From NCBI RefSeq assembly GCF_014268935.2, contig NZ_JABWRJ020000001.1, positions 1,674,001 through 1,738,000 on the forward strand: a DNA stretch of 64,000 bases, given 5' to 3'. A program made the position numbers and the translations under genes. The stretch comes from Pseudomonas peradeniyensis. GTDB taxonomy: Bacteria > Pseudomonadota > Gammaproteobacteria > Pseudomonadales > Pseudomonadaceae. The notes below the pieces were generated by a model. That model worked only from the letters and a program-made list of their open reading frames with translations. It did not search any database and had not been told where the DNA came from. Each line of letters starts with the position of its first letter. Position 1 is the first letter of the stretch. Below, piece after piece: positions 26,589 through 39,266 of the stretch.

Positions 26589-28403
26589 ATGATCCTGTGG
26601 TGCTCGCTCTCGTTAGCCCACGCCGCCCCCACCCACGCCCTCACCGTCTACGCCGAAGCCCCGCGCTACCCCGCGAACTTCCGCCATTTCGACTACGTCA
26701 ACCCCGACGCCCCAAAGGGCGGCAGCCTGCGCCGCTCGGCCATCGAGATCGGCAACTTCGACCATATCCTGCCCTACATCGACAAAGGCATCGGCGTCAG
26801 CCAGGTCGATGGCTGGCTGTACGCACCGCTGGCCGTGCGTTCCCTCGATGAGCCCTACACTGTCTACGGCCTTATCGCCCATCGCATGGAGCGCGGCCCC
26901 GACGACGCCTGGCTGCGCTTCTACCTCGACCCCCGCGCCACCTTCGCCGACGGCAAGCCGGTACGGGCCGAGGATGTGCGCTTCAGCTATGAATTGCTGA
27001 TGAACAAGGGCAGTCTCAAGTTCCGCACCCAGTTCGCCGATGTCGCCGCGGTCACGGTCGAAGGCCCGCGCCAGGTGCGTTTCGACTTCAAGCAGCCCCA
27101 TGGCCGCACCCTGGCCTTGGAACTGGCCGGCCTGCCGGTGCTGCCCGAGCACGACTGGCAGCAACGCGACTTCGCCAACGGCGCCGGCTTCGACAAGCCG
27201 GTGGGCAGCGGCCCATACCGCATCGGCAGGATCGACAACGGCCGCAGCATTACCTTCGAGCGCGATGCGAGCTGGTGGGCCAGGGATCTGCCGGCCGTCC
27301 GCGGGCTGTACAACTTTGCCAGCATCGGCGTCGAATTCTTCGGCGACACCGAGGTGGCCCGCCAGGTACTCAAGGGCGGAGGCTACGACTACAACCGCGA
27401 GTACTCCGCTACCGCCTACACCCTCGGCTATAACGGTGCCCCACTGGATGACGGGCGCCTGCAGCGCGCCCACCTGGCACCGGCCAAGCCGCAGATCGCC
27501 CAGGGCTTCGTGTTCAACCTGGACCAGCCGCAATTCAAGGACCGCCGCGTGCGCCAGGCCCTGGGCATGCTCTGGGACTTCGAGTGGAGCAACCGGCAGA
27601 TGATGCGCAACATGTACATCCGCCAGCAGAGCCTGTACTCGAACACCCCCCTGGCCGCCCGCGCCTTGCCCGACGCCGAGGAGCTCAAGCTGCTCGAGCC
27701 GCTGCGCGGCCAGGTGCCGGACCAGGTGTTCAGCCAGGTATTCAACGCACCGGTCACCGACGGTTCCGGCATCATCCGCCAGCAGCAGCTGCAGGCCCTG
27801 GCCTTGCTGCAGAACGCCGGCTGGCATCCCCAGGGTGATCGGCTGGTGAATGCCCAGGGCCAGCCGCTGAGTTTCACCTTCCTCAATGGCCAGTCGGGCC
27901 TGGAACGCCTGCTGCTGCCGTGGAAGCGCAACCTCGCACAGATCGGCGTCGAACTGAACATCCGCAACGTCGACTCCGCCCAGTACGTCAACCGGGTGAT
28001 GGCCCGCGACTACGACATGATCGTCACCGGCTACCCGGTGACCCTGTCGCCGGGCAGCGAGCAGTACAACTACTTCGGCTCCGCCGCGGCCAACGACCCG
28101 GGCTCGAACAACCTGATGGTGCTCAAGGACCCAGCGGTGGACCGCCTGCTCGACGGCCTGGTGCGCGCCACCAGCCAGGCCGACATGCTGCGCCACGCCC
28201 GCGCCCTGGACCGTGTGCTGCAGTGGAACTACTACTGGATCCCCAACTACTACCCGCCGGGCAGCTCGACGGTGTGGTGGAACCGCTTTGGCCTACCCAA
28301 GGTACAGCCGGCCTATGACGAAGGCCTGGACACCTGGTGGGAAATCAGCCCCCGGGCGCTGACCAACCCGCAGATGGCCGAACGCCTGCGGAGTGCGCCA
28401 TGA
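26589..28403 (+). CDS. yejA: Peptide ABC transporter substrate-binding protein, YejA type
   Basis: The ~604-residue periplasmic solute-binding protein belongs to the oligopeptide family: [44 protein letters not shown] near the start is the YejA signature. The signal peptide from the ATG at 26589 is short ([12 protein letters not shown]) and there is no visible ribosome site, because a REP arm ends just upstream. The true start may therefore be different. It overlaps yejB by the ATGA arrangement. YejABEF imports peptides and peptide-nucleotide antibiotics such as microcin C in enterics. Confidence 0.88.
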   Translation: MILWCSLSLAHAAPTHALTVYAEAPRYPANFRHFDYVNPDAPKGGSLRRSAIEIGNFDHILPYIDKGIGVSQVDGWLYAPLAVRSLDEPYTVYGLIAHRMERGPDDAWLRFYLDPRATFADGKPVRAEDVRFSYELLMNKGSLKFRTQFADVAAVTVEGPRQVRFDFKQPHGRTLALELAGLPVLPEHDWQQRDFANGAGFDKPVGSGPYRIGRIDNGRSITFERDASWWARDLPAVRGLYNFASIGVEFFGDTEVARQVLKGGGYDYNREYSATAYTLGYNGAPLDDGRLQRAHLAPAKPQIAQGFVFNLDQPQFKDRRVRQALGMLWDFEWSNRQMMRNMYIRQQSLYSNTPLAARALPDAEELKLLEPLRGQVPDQVFSQVFNAPVTDGSGIIRQQQLQALALLQNAGWHPQGDRLVNAQGQPLSFTFLNGQSGLERLLLPWKRNLAQIGVELNIRNVDSAQYVNRVMARDYDMIVTGYPVTLSPGSEQYNYFGSAAANDPGSNNLMVLKDPAVDRLLDGLVRATSQADMLRHARALDRVLQWNYYWIPNYYPPGSSTVWWNRFGLPKVQPAYDEGLDTWWEISPRALTNPQMAERLRSAP

Positions 28404-29458
28404 CTGCTTACATCCTGCGCCGCCTGCTGCTGATCATCCCCACCTTGCTGGCCATCCTGCTGGTGAACTTCGCCATCGTCCAGGCCGCGCCCGGCGGGCC
28501 GGTGGAACAGGCCGTGGCGCGCCTGCAGGGCATCGGCGGCGGCGCGCCGGGCGCCCGCGCCGAGGCGGTACAGGGCGAATCGCGCGCGACCCGCGGCCTG
28601 GACCCGAAGCTGATCGAGGAGATCAAGCGCCAGTACGGTTTCGACAAGTCCGCGCCCGAACGGCTGTGGCTGATGCTCGGCCAGTATGCGCGGCTGGACT
28701 TCGGCCAGAGCTTCTTTCGCGGCGCCACGGTCACCGAGCTGATCGTGCAGAAACTGCCGGTGACCCTGTCACTGGGCTTCTGGGCCACGCTGATCACCTA
28801 CCTGGTGTCGATCCCGCTGGGCATCCGCAAGGCGGTACGCCATGGCAGCCGTTTCGACGCCTGGAGCAGCGCGTTGATCGTGATCGGCTACGCCCTGCCC
28901 TCGTTCCTGTTCGCCCTGCTGCTGATCGTCTTGTTCGCCGGCGGCACCTCGCTCAACTGGTTCCCGGTACGCGGGCTGGTGTCGGAGGACTTCGACCAAC
29001 TCAGCCTGCTGGGCAAGGTCGCCGACTACTTCTGGCACCTGGTGCTGCCGGTCGGCGCCCTGGTGATCGGCGGCTTCGCCACCCTCACGCTGCTGACCAA
29101 GAACGCCTTCCTCGACGAGATCGCCCGCCAGTACGTGGTCACTGCCCGGGCCAAGGGCCTGAGCGAGCGCCGGGTGCTGTACGGCCATGTGCTGCGCAAC
29201 GCCATGCTGCTGGTGGTGGCCGGCCTGCCCCAGGCGCTGATCACGGTTTTCTTCGCAGGTTCCCTGCTGATCGAGGTGATCTTCTCCCTCGATGGCCTCG
29301 GGCGCATGAGCTACGAGGCGGCGGTGTCGCGGGACTACCCGGTGGTGTTCGGCACGTTGTTCATCTTTACACTGGCCGGGCTGTTGATCCGCCTGCTGGG
29401 CGACCTGTGCTACACGGTGCTCGACCCGCGCATCGACTTCGACGCGAGGGGGCGCTGA
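28400..29458 (+). CDS. yejB: Peptide ABC transporter permease, YejB type
   Basis: The 352-residue inner-membrane protein begins [24 protein letters not shown], the usual DppB/OppB-like start. The YejB-specific insertion ([18 protein letters not shown]) follows, then the EAA loop region [21 protein letters not shown] for coupling to the ATPase. It is translationally coupled to yejA (ATGA) and to yejE (stop and start share a base). Confidence 0.9.
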   Translation: MTAYILRRLLLIIPTLLAILLVNFAIVQAAPGGPVEQAVARLQGIGGGAPGARAEAVQGESRATRGLDPKLIEEIKRQYGFDKSAPERLWLMLGQYARLDFGQSFFRGATVTELIVQKLPVTLSLGFWATLITYLVSIPLGIRKAVRHGSRFDAWSSALIVIGYALPSFLFALLLIVLFAGGTSLNWFPVRGLVSEDFDQLSLLGKVADYFWHLVLPVGALVIGGFATLTLLTKNAFLDEIARQYVVTARAKGLSERRVLYGHVLRNAMLLVVAGLPQALITVFFAGSLLIEVIFSLDGLGRMSYEAAVSRDYPVVFGTLFIFTLAGLLIRLLGDLCYTVLDPRIDFDARGR

Positions 29459-30474
29459 TGTTCTCGCCCATCGCCCGGCGCCGCCTGCGGCGTTTTCGCG
29501 ACAACCGCCGCGGCTGGATCTCACTGTGGCTGTTCGCCGGCTTGTTGCTGCTGAGCCTGGGCGCGGAACTGGTGGCCAATGACAAGCCCTTGCTGCTGGG
29601 CTACCAGGGCGAGCTGTACACCCCGGCGCTCAAGCGCTACACCGAGCAGCAGTTCGGCGGCCAACTGCCGTTCCAGCCGGACTACCGCAGCCAGTACGTG
29701 CGCCAGCTGATCGAGGGCCAGGGTGGCTGGATGCTGTTCGCGCCGATCCCGTTCAGCGCCGATACCCCCAACTACGACCTGCAGGTCCCCACCCCCAGCC
29801 CGCCCAGCGCGAGTAACTGGCTGGGCACCGACGACCAGGGTCGCGACGTGCTGGCGCGGGTGCTGTACGGCACGCGGGTATCGCTGCTGTTCGCCTTCGC
29901 CCTGACCCTGCTCAGCGTGCTGATCGGCGTGACGGCCGGTGCTTTGCAGGGCTACCACGGCGGCTGGGTGGACTTGCTCGGCCAGCGCCTGCTGGAGGTG
30001 TGGTCGGGGTTGCCGGTGCTGTACCTCTTGATCATCCTGTCGGGGTTCGTCGAGCCGGACTTCTGGTGGCTGCTGGGGATCATGGCGCTGTTCTCCTGGC
30101 TGACCCTGGTCGATGTGGTGCGCGCCGAGTTCCTCCGTGGGCGCAACCTGGAATACGTCAAGGCGGCCCGGGCCCTGGGGCTTTCGGACACCCAGGTGAT
30201 GCTGCGGCATATCCTGCCCAACGCCCTGAACGCGACCCTGACCTACGTGCCGTTCATGCTCACCGGAGCGATCACCACCCTCACCGCACTGGATTTTCTC
30301 GGCTTCGGCATGCCCGCCGGCAGCGCCTCGCTGGGCGAGCTGGTGACCCAGGGCAAGCAGCACCTGGAGGCGCCGTGGCTGGGCTTTACCGCGTTCTTTG
30401 CCCTGGCGTTGATCCTGTCGTTGCTGGTATTCATCGGCGATGCGCTGCGCGAGGCGTTCGATCCCCGAAGGTAG
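29458..30474 (+). CDS. yejE: Peptide ABC transporter permease, YejE type
   Basis: The 338-residue permease has an N-terminal helix, a periplasmic loop, and the OppC/DppC core. The core includes NWLGTDDQGRDVLARVLYGTRVSLLFA and the EAA loop VKAARALGLSDTQVMLRHILPNALNATLTYVP. It is the last gene of the unit. The expected ATPase gene yejF does not follow; a long palindrome and a regulator gene come next. Confidence 0.9.
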   Translation: MFSPIARRRLRRFRDNRRGWISLWLFAGLLLLSLGAELVANDKPLLLGYQGELYTPALKRYTEQQFGGQLPFQPDYRSQYVRQLIEGQGGWMLFAPIPFSADTPNYDLQVPTPSPPSASNWLGTDDQGRDVLARVLYGTRVSLLFAFALTLLSVLIGVTAGALQGYHGGWVDLLGQRLLEVWSGLPVLYLLIILSGFVEPDFWWLLGIMALFSWLTLVDVVRAEFLRGRNLEYVKAARALGLSDTQVMLRHILPNALNATLTYVPFMLTGAITTLTALDFLGFGMPAGSASLGELVTQGKQHLEAPWLGFTAFFALALILSLLVFIGDALREAFDPRR

Positions 30475-30489
30475 ATTTGCCTGTACCGG

Positions 30490-30573
30490 CCTATCGCGGG
30501 GCAAGTCGCATCGGCGCACCGCCGCTCCCACGTGGGAGCGGCGGTGCGCCGATGCGACTTGCCCCGCGATAGG
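30490..30573. repeat. 84-base perfect palindrome (fused REP pair)
   Basis: Two 42-base arms meet with no spacer at 30531/30532. Each arm is a REP unit (CCTATCGCGGGGCAAG at the outer edge, CCGCTCCCAC at the centre). It fills the gap between yejE and the sigma-54 regulator gene and could act as a strong hairpin terminator. Confidence 0.9.
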
Positions 30574-30603
30574 GCCTTCCTGATTCAAGTGGATACTGCA
30601 AAC

Positions 30604-31989
<1,386 letters not shown>

Positions 31990-32020
31990 AGAGATTTACG
32001 TTTCAAAATAGAGACTATGG

Positions 32021-32037
32021 CGAGGGCTTCGCCCTCG
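32021..32037 (+). terminator. Hairpin after the sigma-54 activator gene
   Basis: CGAGGGC/GCCCTCG arms with a TTC loop lie 32 bases after the stop codon. There is no T-run, so termination strength is uncertain. Confidence 0.45.
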
Positions 32038-32120
32038 ATCGCGGGGCAAGCCCGCTCCTACAGGGATTGGTGATACTTGCAAATACACCGCCCCCTGTAG
32101 GAGCGGGCTTTCCCCGCGAT
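32038..32120. repeat. REP pair (BIME)
   Basis: ATCGCGGGGCAAGCCCGCTCCTACAGG is answered by an inverted CCTGTAGGAGCGGGCTTTCCCCGCGAT copy across a short spacer. It lies upstream of the sigma-54 promoter. Confidence 0.8.
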
Positions 32121-32206
32121 GGTCTTCAGCCAATGTGCATCTCTAGACAGAGACAATAAATTCAGAATATAGGTATTTATTCAATAAAATCAATTAGTTA
32201 ACTATA

Positions 32207-32222
32207 TGGCACGATTCCCGCT
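32207..32222 (+). promoter_or_regulatory. Sigma-54 (-24/-12) promoter of the 3-hydroxybutyrate operon
   Basis: TGGCACGATTCCCGCT matches TGGCACG-N4-TTGCW at all defined positions except TT to CC, with the essential GG-N10-GC spacing. It lies 45 bases before the GntP-family permease start. The sigma-54 activator gene immediately upstream supports it. A TCTCT-AGAC-AGAGA inverted repeat at 32140-32153 could be an upstream activator site. Confidence 0.75.
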
Positions 32223-32267
32223 ATCTCCCCGGCAACCATAAAAACAACACCCTGGAGATCCCCCTCG

Positions 32268-33659
32268 ATGACCGTGTTCATCGCCCTCGCTGCCCTGGCC
32301 CTTCTCATGCTCGCCGCCTACCGCGGCTACAGCGTGATCCTCTTCGCCCCCATCGCCGCCCTCGGCGCCGTGCTGCTCACCGACCCCGCCGCCGTGGCTC
32401 CGGCCTTTACCGGGGTGTTCATGGAGAAAATGGTCGGTTTCATCAAGTTGTACTTCCCGGTGTTCCTGCTCGGCGCCGTGTTCGGCAAGCTGATCGAGCT
32501 GTCGGGCTTCTCGCGCTCGATCGTCGCCGCCGCCATCCGCCTGCTCGGCACCCGCCAGGCCATGCTGGTGATCGTGCTGGTCTGCGCCCTGCTCACCTAC
32601 GGCGGCGTGTCGCTGTTCGTGGTGGTGTTCGCGGTGTACCCGTTCGCCGCCGAGATGTTCCGCCAGAGCGACATCCCCAAGCGGCTGATCCCGGCGACCA
32701 TCGCCCTGGGCGCGTTTTCCTTCACCATGGACGCCCTGCCCGGCACCCCGCAGATCCAGAACATCATTCCCAGCACCTTCTTCAACACCACCGCCTGGGC
32801 CGCGCCCTGGCTGGGGCTGATTGGCACGCTGTTCGTGTTCTGCGCCGGCATGCTCTACCTGCAACGCCAGCGCAACAAGGCCCAGCGCAAGGGCGAAGGC
32901 TACGGCAGCAACCTGCGCAACGAACCGGAAACCGCCGACGACATCGCCTTGCCCAACCCGTGGCTGGCCCTGGCGCCGCTGCTGCTGGTGGGGGTGATGA
33001 ACCTGCTGTTCACCCACTGGATCCCGCAGTGGTACGGGACCAGTCACACCCTGCAGTTGCCGGGCATGGCCACACCGGTGCAGAGCGACGTGGCCAAGCT
33101 CACGGCGATCTGGGCGGTGCAGGCGGCCCTGCTGGTGGGCATCCTGATGGTACTGGTGTGCGCCTTCGGCACCATTCGCCAGCGCCTGGCCGAAGGTACC
33201 AAGAGCGCCGTGAGCGGCGCCCTGCTGGCGGCGATGAACACCGCTTCGGAATACGGGTTCGGCGCGGTGATCGCCTCGCTGCCGGGCTTCCTGGTCCTGG
33301 CCGACGCCCTGCGCGGCATCCCCAACCCGCTGGTCAACGAAGCCATTACCGTCACCCTGCTGGCCGGCATCACCGGCTCCGCCTCCGGCGGCATGAGCAT
33401 CGCCCTGGCGGCCATGAGCGACAGCTTCATCGCCGCCGCCAACGCGGCGAACATCCCGCTGGAGGTGCTGCACCGGGTCGCCGCCATGGCCAGCGGCGGC
33501 ATGGACACCCTGCCGCACAACGGCGCGGTGATCACCCTGCTGGCGGTTACCGGGCTGACCCACCGCGAGGCCTACAAGGACATTTTCGGTATTACCCTGA
33601 TCAAGACCCTGGCCGTGTTCGTGGTCATCGCCACGTTCTACGCCACCGGCATCGTATGA
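32268..33659 (+). CDS. GntP-family permease, probable 3-hydroxybutyrate transporter
   Basis: The 463-residue inner-membrane protein has about 12 helices and GntP-family landmarks (YGGVSLFVVVFAVYPFAAEMFR, DALPGTPQIQNIIP, NTASEYGFGAVIASLPGF). The family usually carries gluconate or hydroxy acids. Position in front of 3-hydroxybutyrate dehydrogenase makes D-3-hydroxybutyrate the likely substrate, by inference. It is the first gene behind the sigma-54 promoter. Confidence 0.87.
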   Translation: MTVFIALAALALLMLAAYRGYSVILFAPIAALGAVLLTDPAAVAPAFTGVFMEKMVGFIKLYFPVFLLGAVFGKLIELSGFSRSIVAAAIRLLGTRQAMLVIVLVCALLTYGGVSLFVVVFAVYPFAAEMFRQSDIPKRLIPATIALGAFSFTMDALPGTPQIQNIIPSTFFNTTAWAAPWLGLIGTLFVFCAGMLYLQRQRNKAQRKGEGYGSNLRNEPETADDIALPNPWLALAPLLLVGVMNLLFTHWIPQWYGTSHTLQLPGMATPVQSDVAKLTAIWAVQAALLVGILMVLVCAFGTIRQRLAEGTKSAVSGALLAAMNTASEYGFGAVIASLPGFLVLADALRGIPNPLVNEAITVTLLAGITGSASGGMSIALAAMSDSFIAAANAANIPLEVLHRVAAMASGGMDTLPHNGAVITLLAVTGLTHREAYKDIFGITLIKTLAVFVVIATFYATGIV

Positions 33660-33670
33660 AGGAGAACGGC

Positions 33671-34441
33671 ATGACGCTCAAAGGCAAGACCGCACTGGTC
33701 ACCGGTTCCACCAGCGGCATCGGCTTGGGGATAGCCCAGGTACTGGCCGAGGCTGGTGCCGACATCCTGCTCAACGGCTTTGGCGACCCGGCGGCCGCCA
33801 TTGCCGAGATCAGCCAGCACGGGGTCAAGGTGGCCCACCACCCCGCCGACCTGTCCGACGTGGCGCAGATCGAGCAGATGTTCGCCCTGGCCGAACGCGA
33901 GTTCGGCGCGGTCGACATCCTGGTCAACAACGCCGGCATCCAGCACGTGGCGCCGGTCGAGCAGTTTCCAGTGGAGGCCTGGGACAAGATCATCGCGCTG
34001 AACCTGTCAGCGGTGTTCCACGGTAGCCGCCTGGTCCTGCCGGGCATGCGCGCGCGGGGCTGGGGGCGGATCGTCAACATCGCCTCGGTGCACGGCCTGG
34101 TAGGCTCCACCGGCAAGGCCGCCTACGTCGCCGCCAAGCACGGCGTGGTCGGCCTGACCAAGGTCATCGGCCTGGAGACCGCCACCAGCAACGTCACCTG
34201 CAATGCCATCTGCCCGGGCTGGGTGCTGACCCCGCTGGTGCAGAAGCAGATCGACGACCGTGCCGCCAACGGTGGCGACGCGCAGCAGGCGCAGCACGAC
34301 CTGCTGGCCGAGAAGCAGCCTTCGCTGGCCTTCGTCACGCCCCGGCATCTCGGCGAGCTGGTGTTGTTCCTGTGCGGCGATGCCGGCAGCCAGGTGCGTG
34401 GCGCCGCCTGGAACGTGGATGGCGGTTGGCTTGCTCAGTAA
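33671..34441 (+). CDS. hbdH: D-3-hydroxybutyrate dehydrogenase
   Basis: The 256-residue short-chain dehydrogenase has the NAD loop TGSTSGIG (11-18), NNAG (86-89) and catalytic S139, Y152 and K156. The VHGLVGSTGKAAYVAAKHG and CPGWVLTPLVQKQI segments are characteristic of 3-hydroxybutyrate dehydrogenases, which oxidise 3-hydroxybutyrate to acetoacetate. AAGGAG precedes the ATG at 33671, 12 bases after the permease stop, so it is in the same operon. A cytoplasmic role in ketone-body or PHB-monomer use is expected. Confidence 0.93.
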   Translation: MTLKGKTALVTGSTSGIGLGIAQVLAEAGADILLNGFGDPAAAIAEISQHGVKVAHHPADLSDVAQIEQMFALAEREFGAVDILVNNAGIQHVAPVEQFPVEAWDKIIALNLSAVFHGSRLVLPGMRARGWGRIVNIASVHGLVGSTGKAAYVAAKHGVVGLTKVIGLETATSNVTCNAICPGWVLTPLVQKQIDDRAANGGDAQQAQHDLLAEKQPSLAFVTPRHLGELVLFLCGDAGSQVRGAAWNVDGGWLAQ

Positions 34442-34488
34442 GCGGCTAAAGTGGAGTAAGGACGCTTCTTGCATGATGATCATGTTTT

Positions 34489-34605
34489 CTGTGGAAGCGG
34501 CCTTGCGTCGCGAAAGGGGCGCGCAGCGGCCCCAGGTTCTAAGCCACCCTCGAAAATGCCGGGGCTGCTGCGCAGCCCTTTCGCGACGCAAGGCCGCTCC
34601 CACAG
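34489..34605. repeat. REP pair (BIME)
   Basis: A left arm CTGTGGAAGCGGCCTTGCG pairs with a right arm CGCAAGGCCGCTCCCACAG. Inside are complementary TCGCGAAAGGG/CCCTTTCGCGA segments. It separates hbdH from the acetoacetyl-CoA synthetase gene and occupies most of the 283-base gap. Confidence 0.8.
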
Positions 34606-34724
34606 GGATAACAGTTCCCCGCGCGACAGCACAGCCCGAAGGGCTGGGCGATCTCCTACAGGGATTGCGCATGGCCTGAAGATGCATATGGTACCCACTA
34701 TCAGCCATTTCCGAGGGTCCCGGC

Positions 34725-36674
<1,950 letters not shown>

Positions 36675-36726
36675 TGACGACATCAGGCATAATGTCGCCC
36701 TTTTGCCCAGAAACACAGGTACCCCC

Positions 36727-37002
36727 ATGAAAGCCCAAGCCCGTCATATCCTGGTCAAGACCGCTGACGAAGCCGAAAAGCTCAAGCAGCGCATCGCCAA
36801 CGGCGAGGCCTTCGACGTGCTGGCCAAGAAGTTCTCCACCTGCCCGTCCGGCAAGCGTGGCGGTGACCTGGGCGAAGTGCGCCCGGGCCAGCTGGTCGGT
36901 GCCATCGACCAGGTGATCTTCAAGAAGCCCCTGCGCGTGGTGCACGGGCCGATCAAGAGCAAGTTCGGTTATCACCTGGTGCAGACCTTCTACCGCGACT
37001 GA
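36727..37002 (+). CDS. ppiC: Second parvulin peptidyl-prolyl isomerase
   Basis: The 91-residue cytoplasmic parvulin (MKAQARHILVKTADEAEKL, CPSGKRGGDLGEVRPGQLV, KFGYHLVQTFYRD) is a paralogue of the one at 26183. The start at 36727 follows a weak ribosome site. It lies 52 bases after the acetoacetyl-CoA synthetase gene and may share its transcript. Confidence 0.92.
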   Translation: MKAQARHILVKTADEAEKLKQRIANGEAFDVLAKKFSTCPSGKRGGDLGEVRPGQLVGAIDQVIFKKPLRVVHGPIKSKFGYHLVQTFYRD

Positions 37003-37007
37003 CCCCC

Positions 37008-37631
37008 TCAGCGCCGGGCGGCCAGCAGGCCAATACCGGCGCAACCCAGCAGCGACGCGCTGATCCGGTTGAACAGCCGCCGTGGCCCAGGCCGCTCGAA
37101 CCAGCGCTGCAGGTAAGCGCCAAGCCCGGCATAGATGGCGATGGCCGCCCACTCCAGCAACAGGAACAGCACGCCCAGTTGCAGGAACTGCTCGCTCACC
37201 GGCGTGGCGCTGCCAACCGAGACGAACTGCGGCAGAAAGGCGGTGAAGATCAGAATCGCCTTGGGGTTGCCCGCCGCCACCCAGAACTCCTGTCGCGCCA
37301 GTTTCCAGGTGCCGCGCGGCTGCTCGCCAGCCACCGCCGCCTCGCCGACCGGCGCCCGCCACAGCTGCCAGGCGATATAGAACAGATAGCCCGCGCCCAG
37401 CAGCTTGATCGCCAGGAACAGGTACTCGCTGGTATGCAGCACCACGGCCAGGCCCATGGCGGCCAGGGCGATCATGCCGCTGAAGGCGAGCAGGCGCCCG
37501 CCGCCAGCCACGCAGGCGGTGCGCAGGCCATAGCGGCTGGCGTTGTGCAGGGACAGCAGGTTGTTGGGCCCCGGCGCCATGTTCAGGGCGAAACAAGCGG
37601 GGATGAACAGCAGCAAGCTCGACAGGTCCAT
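37008..37631 (-). CDS. LysE/RhtB-family exporter
   Basis: The 207-residue membrane protein has the family motif ALNMAPGPNNLLSLHNASRYG near residues 16-36 and about six hydrophobic segments. It carries AAGNPKAILIFTAFLPQFV in the middle. It is divergent from the AraC regulator at 37767, which may control it. The substrate is unknown. Confidence 0.85.
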   Translation of the reverse strand: MDLSSLLLFIPACFALNMAPGPNNLLSLHNASRYGLRTACVAGGGRLLAFSGMIALAAMGLAVVLHTSEYLFLAIKLLGAGYLFYIAWQLWRAPVGEAAVAGEQPRGTWKLARQEFWVAAGNPKAILIFTAFLPQFVSVGSATPVSEQFLQLGVLFLLLEWAAIAIYAGLGAYLQRWFERPGPRRLFNRISASLLGCAGIGLLAARR

Positions 37632-37766
37632 TATTCTTCTCCAGCGGGACCGTCGCAGCGTCGCGTCCGGTGGGCAGGCGCGTCAAGCACAGTGACGCGG
37701 CAAATGGCCGGAACAGTAGGTAGACGCTAGACTGGCGCCCTGCGCCCACCTCCAGGCCCCCTCTCC

Positions 37767-38582
37767 ATGACCCCTTCGAGCAGTGAAATCTGGCACGATC
37801 CGGCCCTGCCCTACGTCGAGAGCCGACGCGCTTGCCACAGCCGCGCCTGCTACAAGGCCCACAGCCATCCGAGCTTTTCCATCGGTGCGGTGGATGCCGG
37901 TCATAGCCGCTTCACCGGGGCCAGTGACGGACAGGTGCGCCTGCCCCCTGGCACCCTGGTATTCGTGCCGGCCCAGCGGGTGCATGCCTGCAACCCTGAG
38001 GCCGGGCAGGCCTGGAGCTACCAGATGCTGCACCTGGACGCCGACTGGCTACGCTGCCTGCGCCTGGAATCGGGCTTTGCCGCCGACCAGCCCGGCGCAG
38101 TGGCCCGGGTCAGCCGCTCGGCGGCGCTGTACCGGCAGTTCTGCGGGCTGAACACCCTGCTGTTTTCCAAGGCGACAGCGTTCGAGAAAGAAGCGGCATT
38201 AGTGGCTTTTCTTGGCGACAACGACTTCTCCATCCATCCGGACCTGCCACCCGCGCCGCCCTTGCCGCCGTCGACACTCCGCGACTTGTTGGCCCATGCC
38301 GAGGAGCAGACGCTGGCCGAACTGAGCCTCGACGGCCTGGCACGGCTGGCGGGCATGGGGCGCTATCAATTGATCCGTGCCGTCAACATCGCCACTGGCA
38401 TGACGCCCCATGCCTACCTGCTCAACGCCCGGATAAACAGGGCCCGGCAACTGTTGCGCCAGGACCGGCCGCTGGCGGAAGTCGCGTATCGCCTAGGCTT
38501 TGCCGACCAGAGTCACTTCCAGCGGGTGTTCAAGGCGCATGCAGGGGTAACGCCGGGGGCCTATCGCGCAGCCATGCAATAA
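37767..38582 (+). CDS. AraC-family regulator with N-terminal cupin
   Basis: The 271-residue protein has an AraC sensor cupin (KAHSHPSFSIGAVDAGHSRF...LPPGTLVFVPAQRVHACNP). Two helix-turn-helix units follow (LSLDGLARLAGMGRYQLIRAVN and PLAEVAYRLGFADQSHFQRVFKAHAGVTPGAYR). It lies between two LysE-type exporter genes, one divergent and one downstream, so it probably regulates export of an amino acid or similar compound. Confidence 0.88.
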   Translation: MTPSSSEIWHDPALPYVESRRACHSRACYKAHSHPSFSIGAVDAGHSRFTGASDGQVRLPPGTLVFVPAQRVHACNPEAGQAWSYQMLHLDADWLRCLRLESGFAADQPGAVARVSRSAALYRQFCGLNTLLFSKATAFEKEAALVAFLGDNDFSIHPDLPPAPPLPPSTLRDLLAHAEEQTLAELSLDGLARLAGMGRYQLIRAVNIATGMTPHAYLLNARINRARQLLRQDRPLAEVAYRLGFADQSHFQRVFKAHAGVTPGAYRAAMQ

Positions 38583-38645
38583 TCTTCAATACTCGCCCTA
38601 TTGCCCGGTCACAGACTACGGCTTCCTCCTTCTGGAAGCCCAACC

Positions 38646-39266
38646 ATGCAACTGTTCCTGCTCATCGCCACCGCCCACTTTCTCGCCCTGCTCTCCCCTG
38701 GCCCGGACTTCTTCCTGGTGGCCCGGACCTCGGCCAGCGCCGGTTGGCGGGTGGCCAGTGGCGCCTGCGCAGGCATCGCCCTGGCCAATGGCGTGTTCAT
38801 CGGCGCGGCGTTCGCTGGAGTGTCGTTCCTGCGCGACGGCAGCCCGCTGTTCGTCGCCCTGCAACTGGCCGGCTGCGGCTACCTGCTGTACATCGGGCAA
38901 CTGTTCCTGCGCCATGCTGGAAAGAGCGGCCTGACGGGGGCTTGCGCCAACGCTTCATCGCGCGCCGGTGGCTGGCTGAACAGCCTGGGCATGGGCTTCG
39001 CCTCGGGCATCCTCAACCCGAAGAACGCACTGTTCTACGCCAGCCTGGCCAGCATGATCGCCAGCAGCGGCACTTTAGCCAAGCTGGCCTATGGCACCTG
39101 GATGTTCGGCATTGTCCTGGCCTGGGACCTGCTGGTGGCCGTGGCCATCGGCAATCAGCGGGTGCTGCGCCGCTTCGCCCGCGCCCTGCCCTGGCTGGAG
39201 CGGGCCTCGGGGGTGATGCTGATCCTGCTCGCCAGCGGCGTGCTCATGCACCTGGCCTTGGGCTGA
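38646..39266 (+). CDS. LysE/RhtB-family exporter
   Basis: The 206-residue membrane protein begins with the family motif (LLSPGPDFFLVARTSASAGWR) and has NPKNALFYASLASM in the middle, with about six helices. It follows the AraC gene by 63 bases in the same direction. The D in PGPDF is typical of threonine/homoserine-type RhtC relatives, but the substrate is not proven. Confidence 0.85.
   Translation: MQLFLLIATAHFLALLSPGPDFFLVARTSASAGWRVASGACAGIALANGVFIGAAFAGVSFLRDGSPLFVALQLAGCGYLLYIGQLFLRHAGKSGLTGACANASSRAGGWLNSLGMGFASGILNPKNALFYASLASMIASSGTLAKLAYGTWMFGIVLAWDLLVAVAIGNQRVLRRFARALPWLERASGVMLILLASGVLMHLALG

Noticed and set aside
32202..33563. A 453-codon minus-strand frame opposite the GntP permease
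   Set aside because: Gly/His/Gln-rich antisense shadow without any domain; the permease on the other strand is well supported by motifs and promoter.
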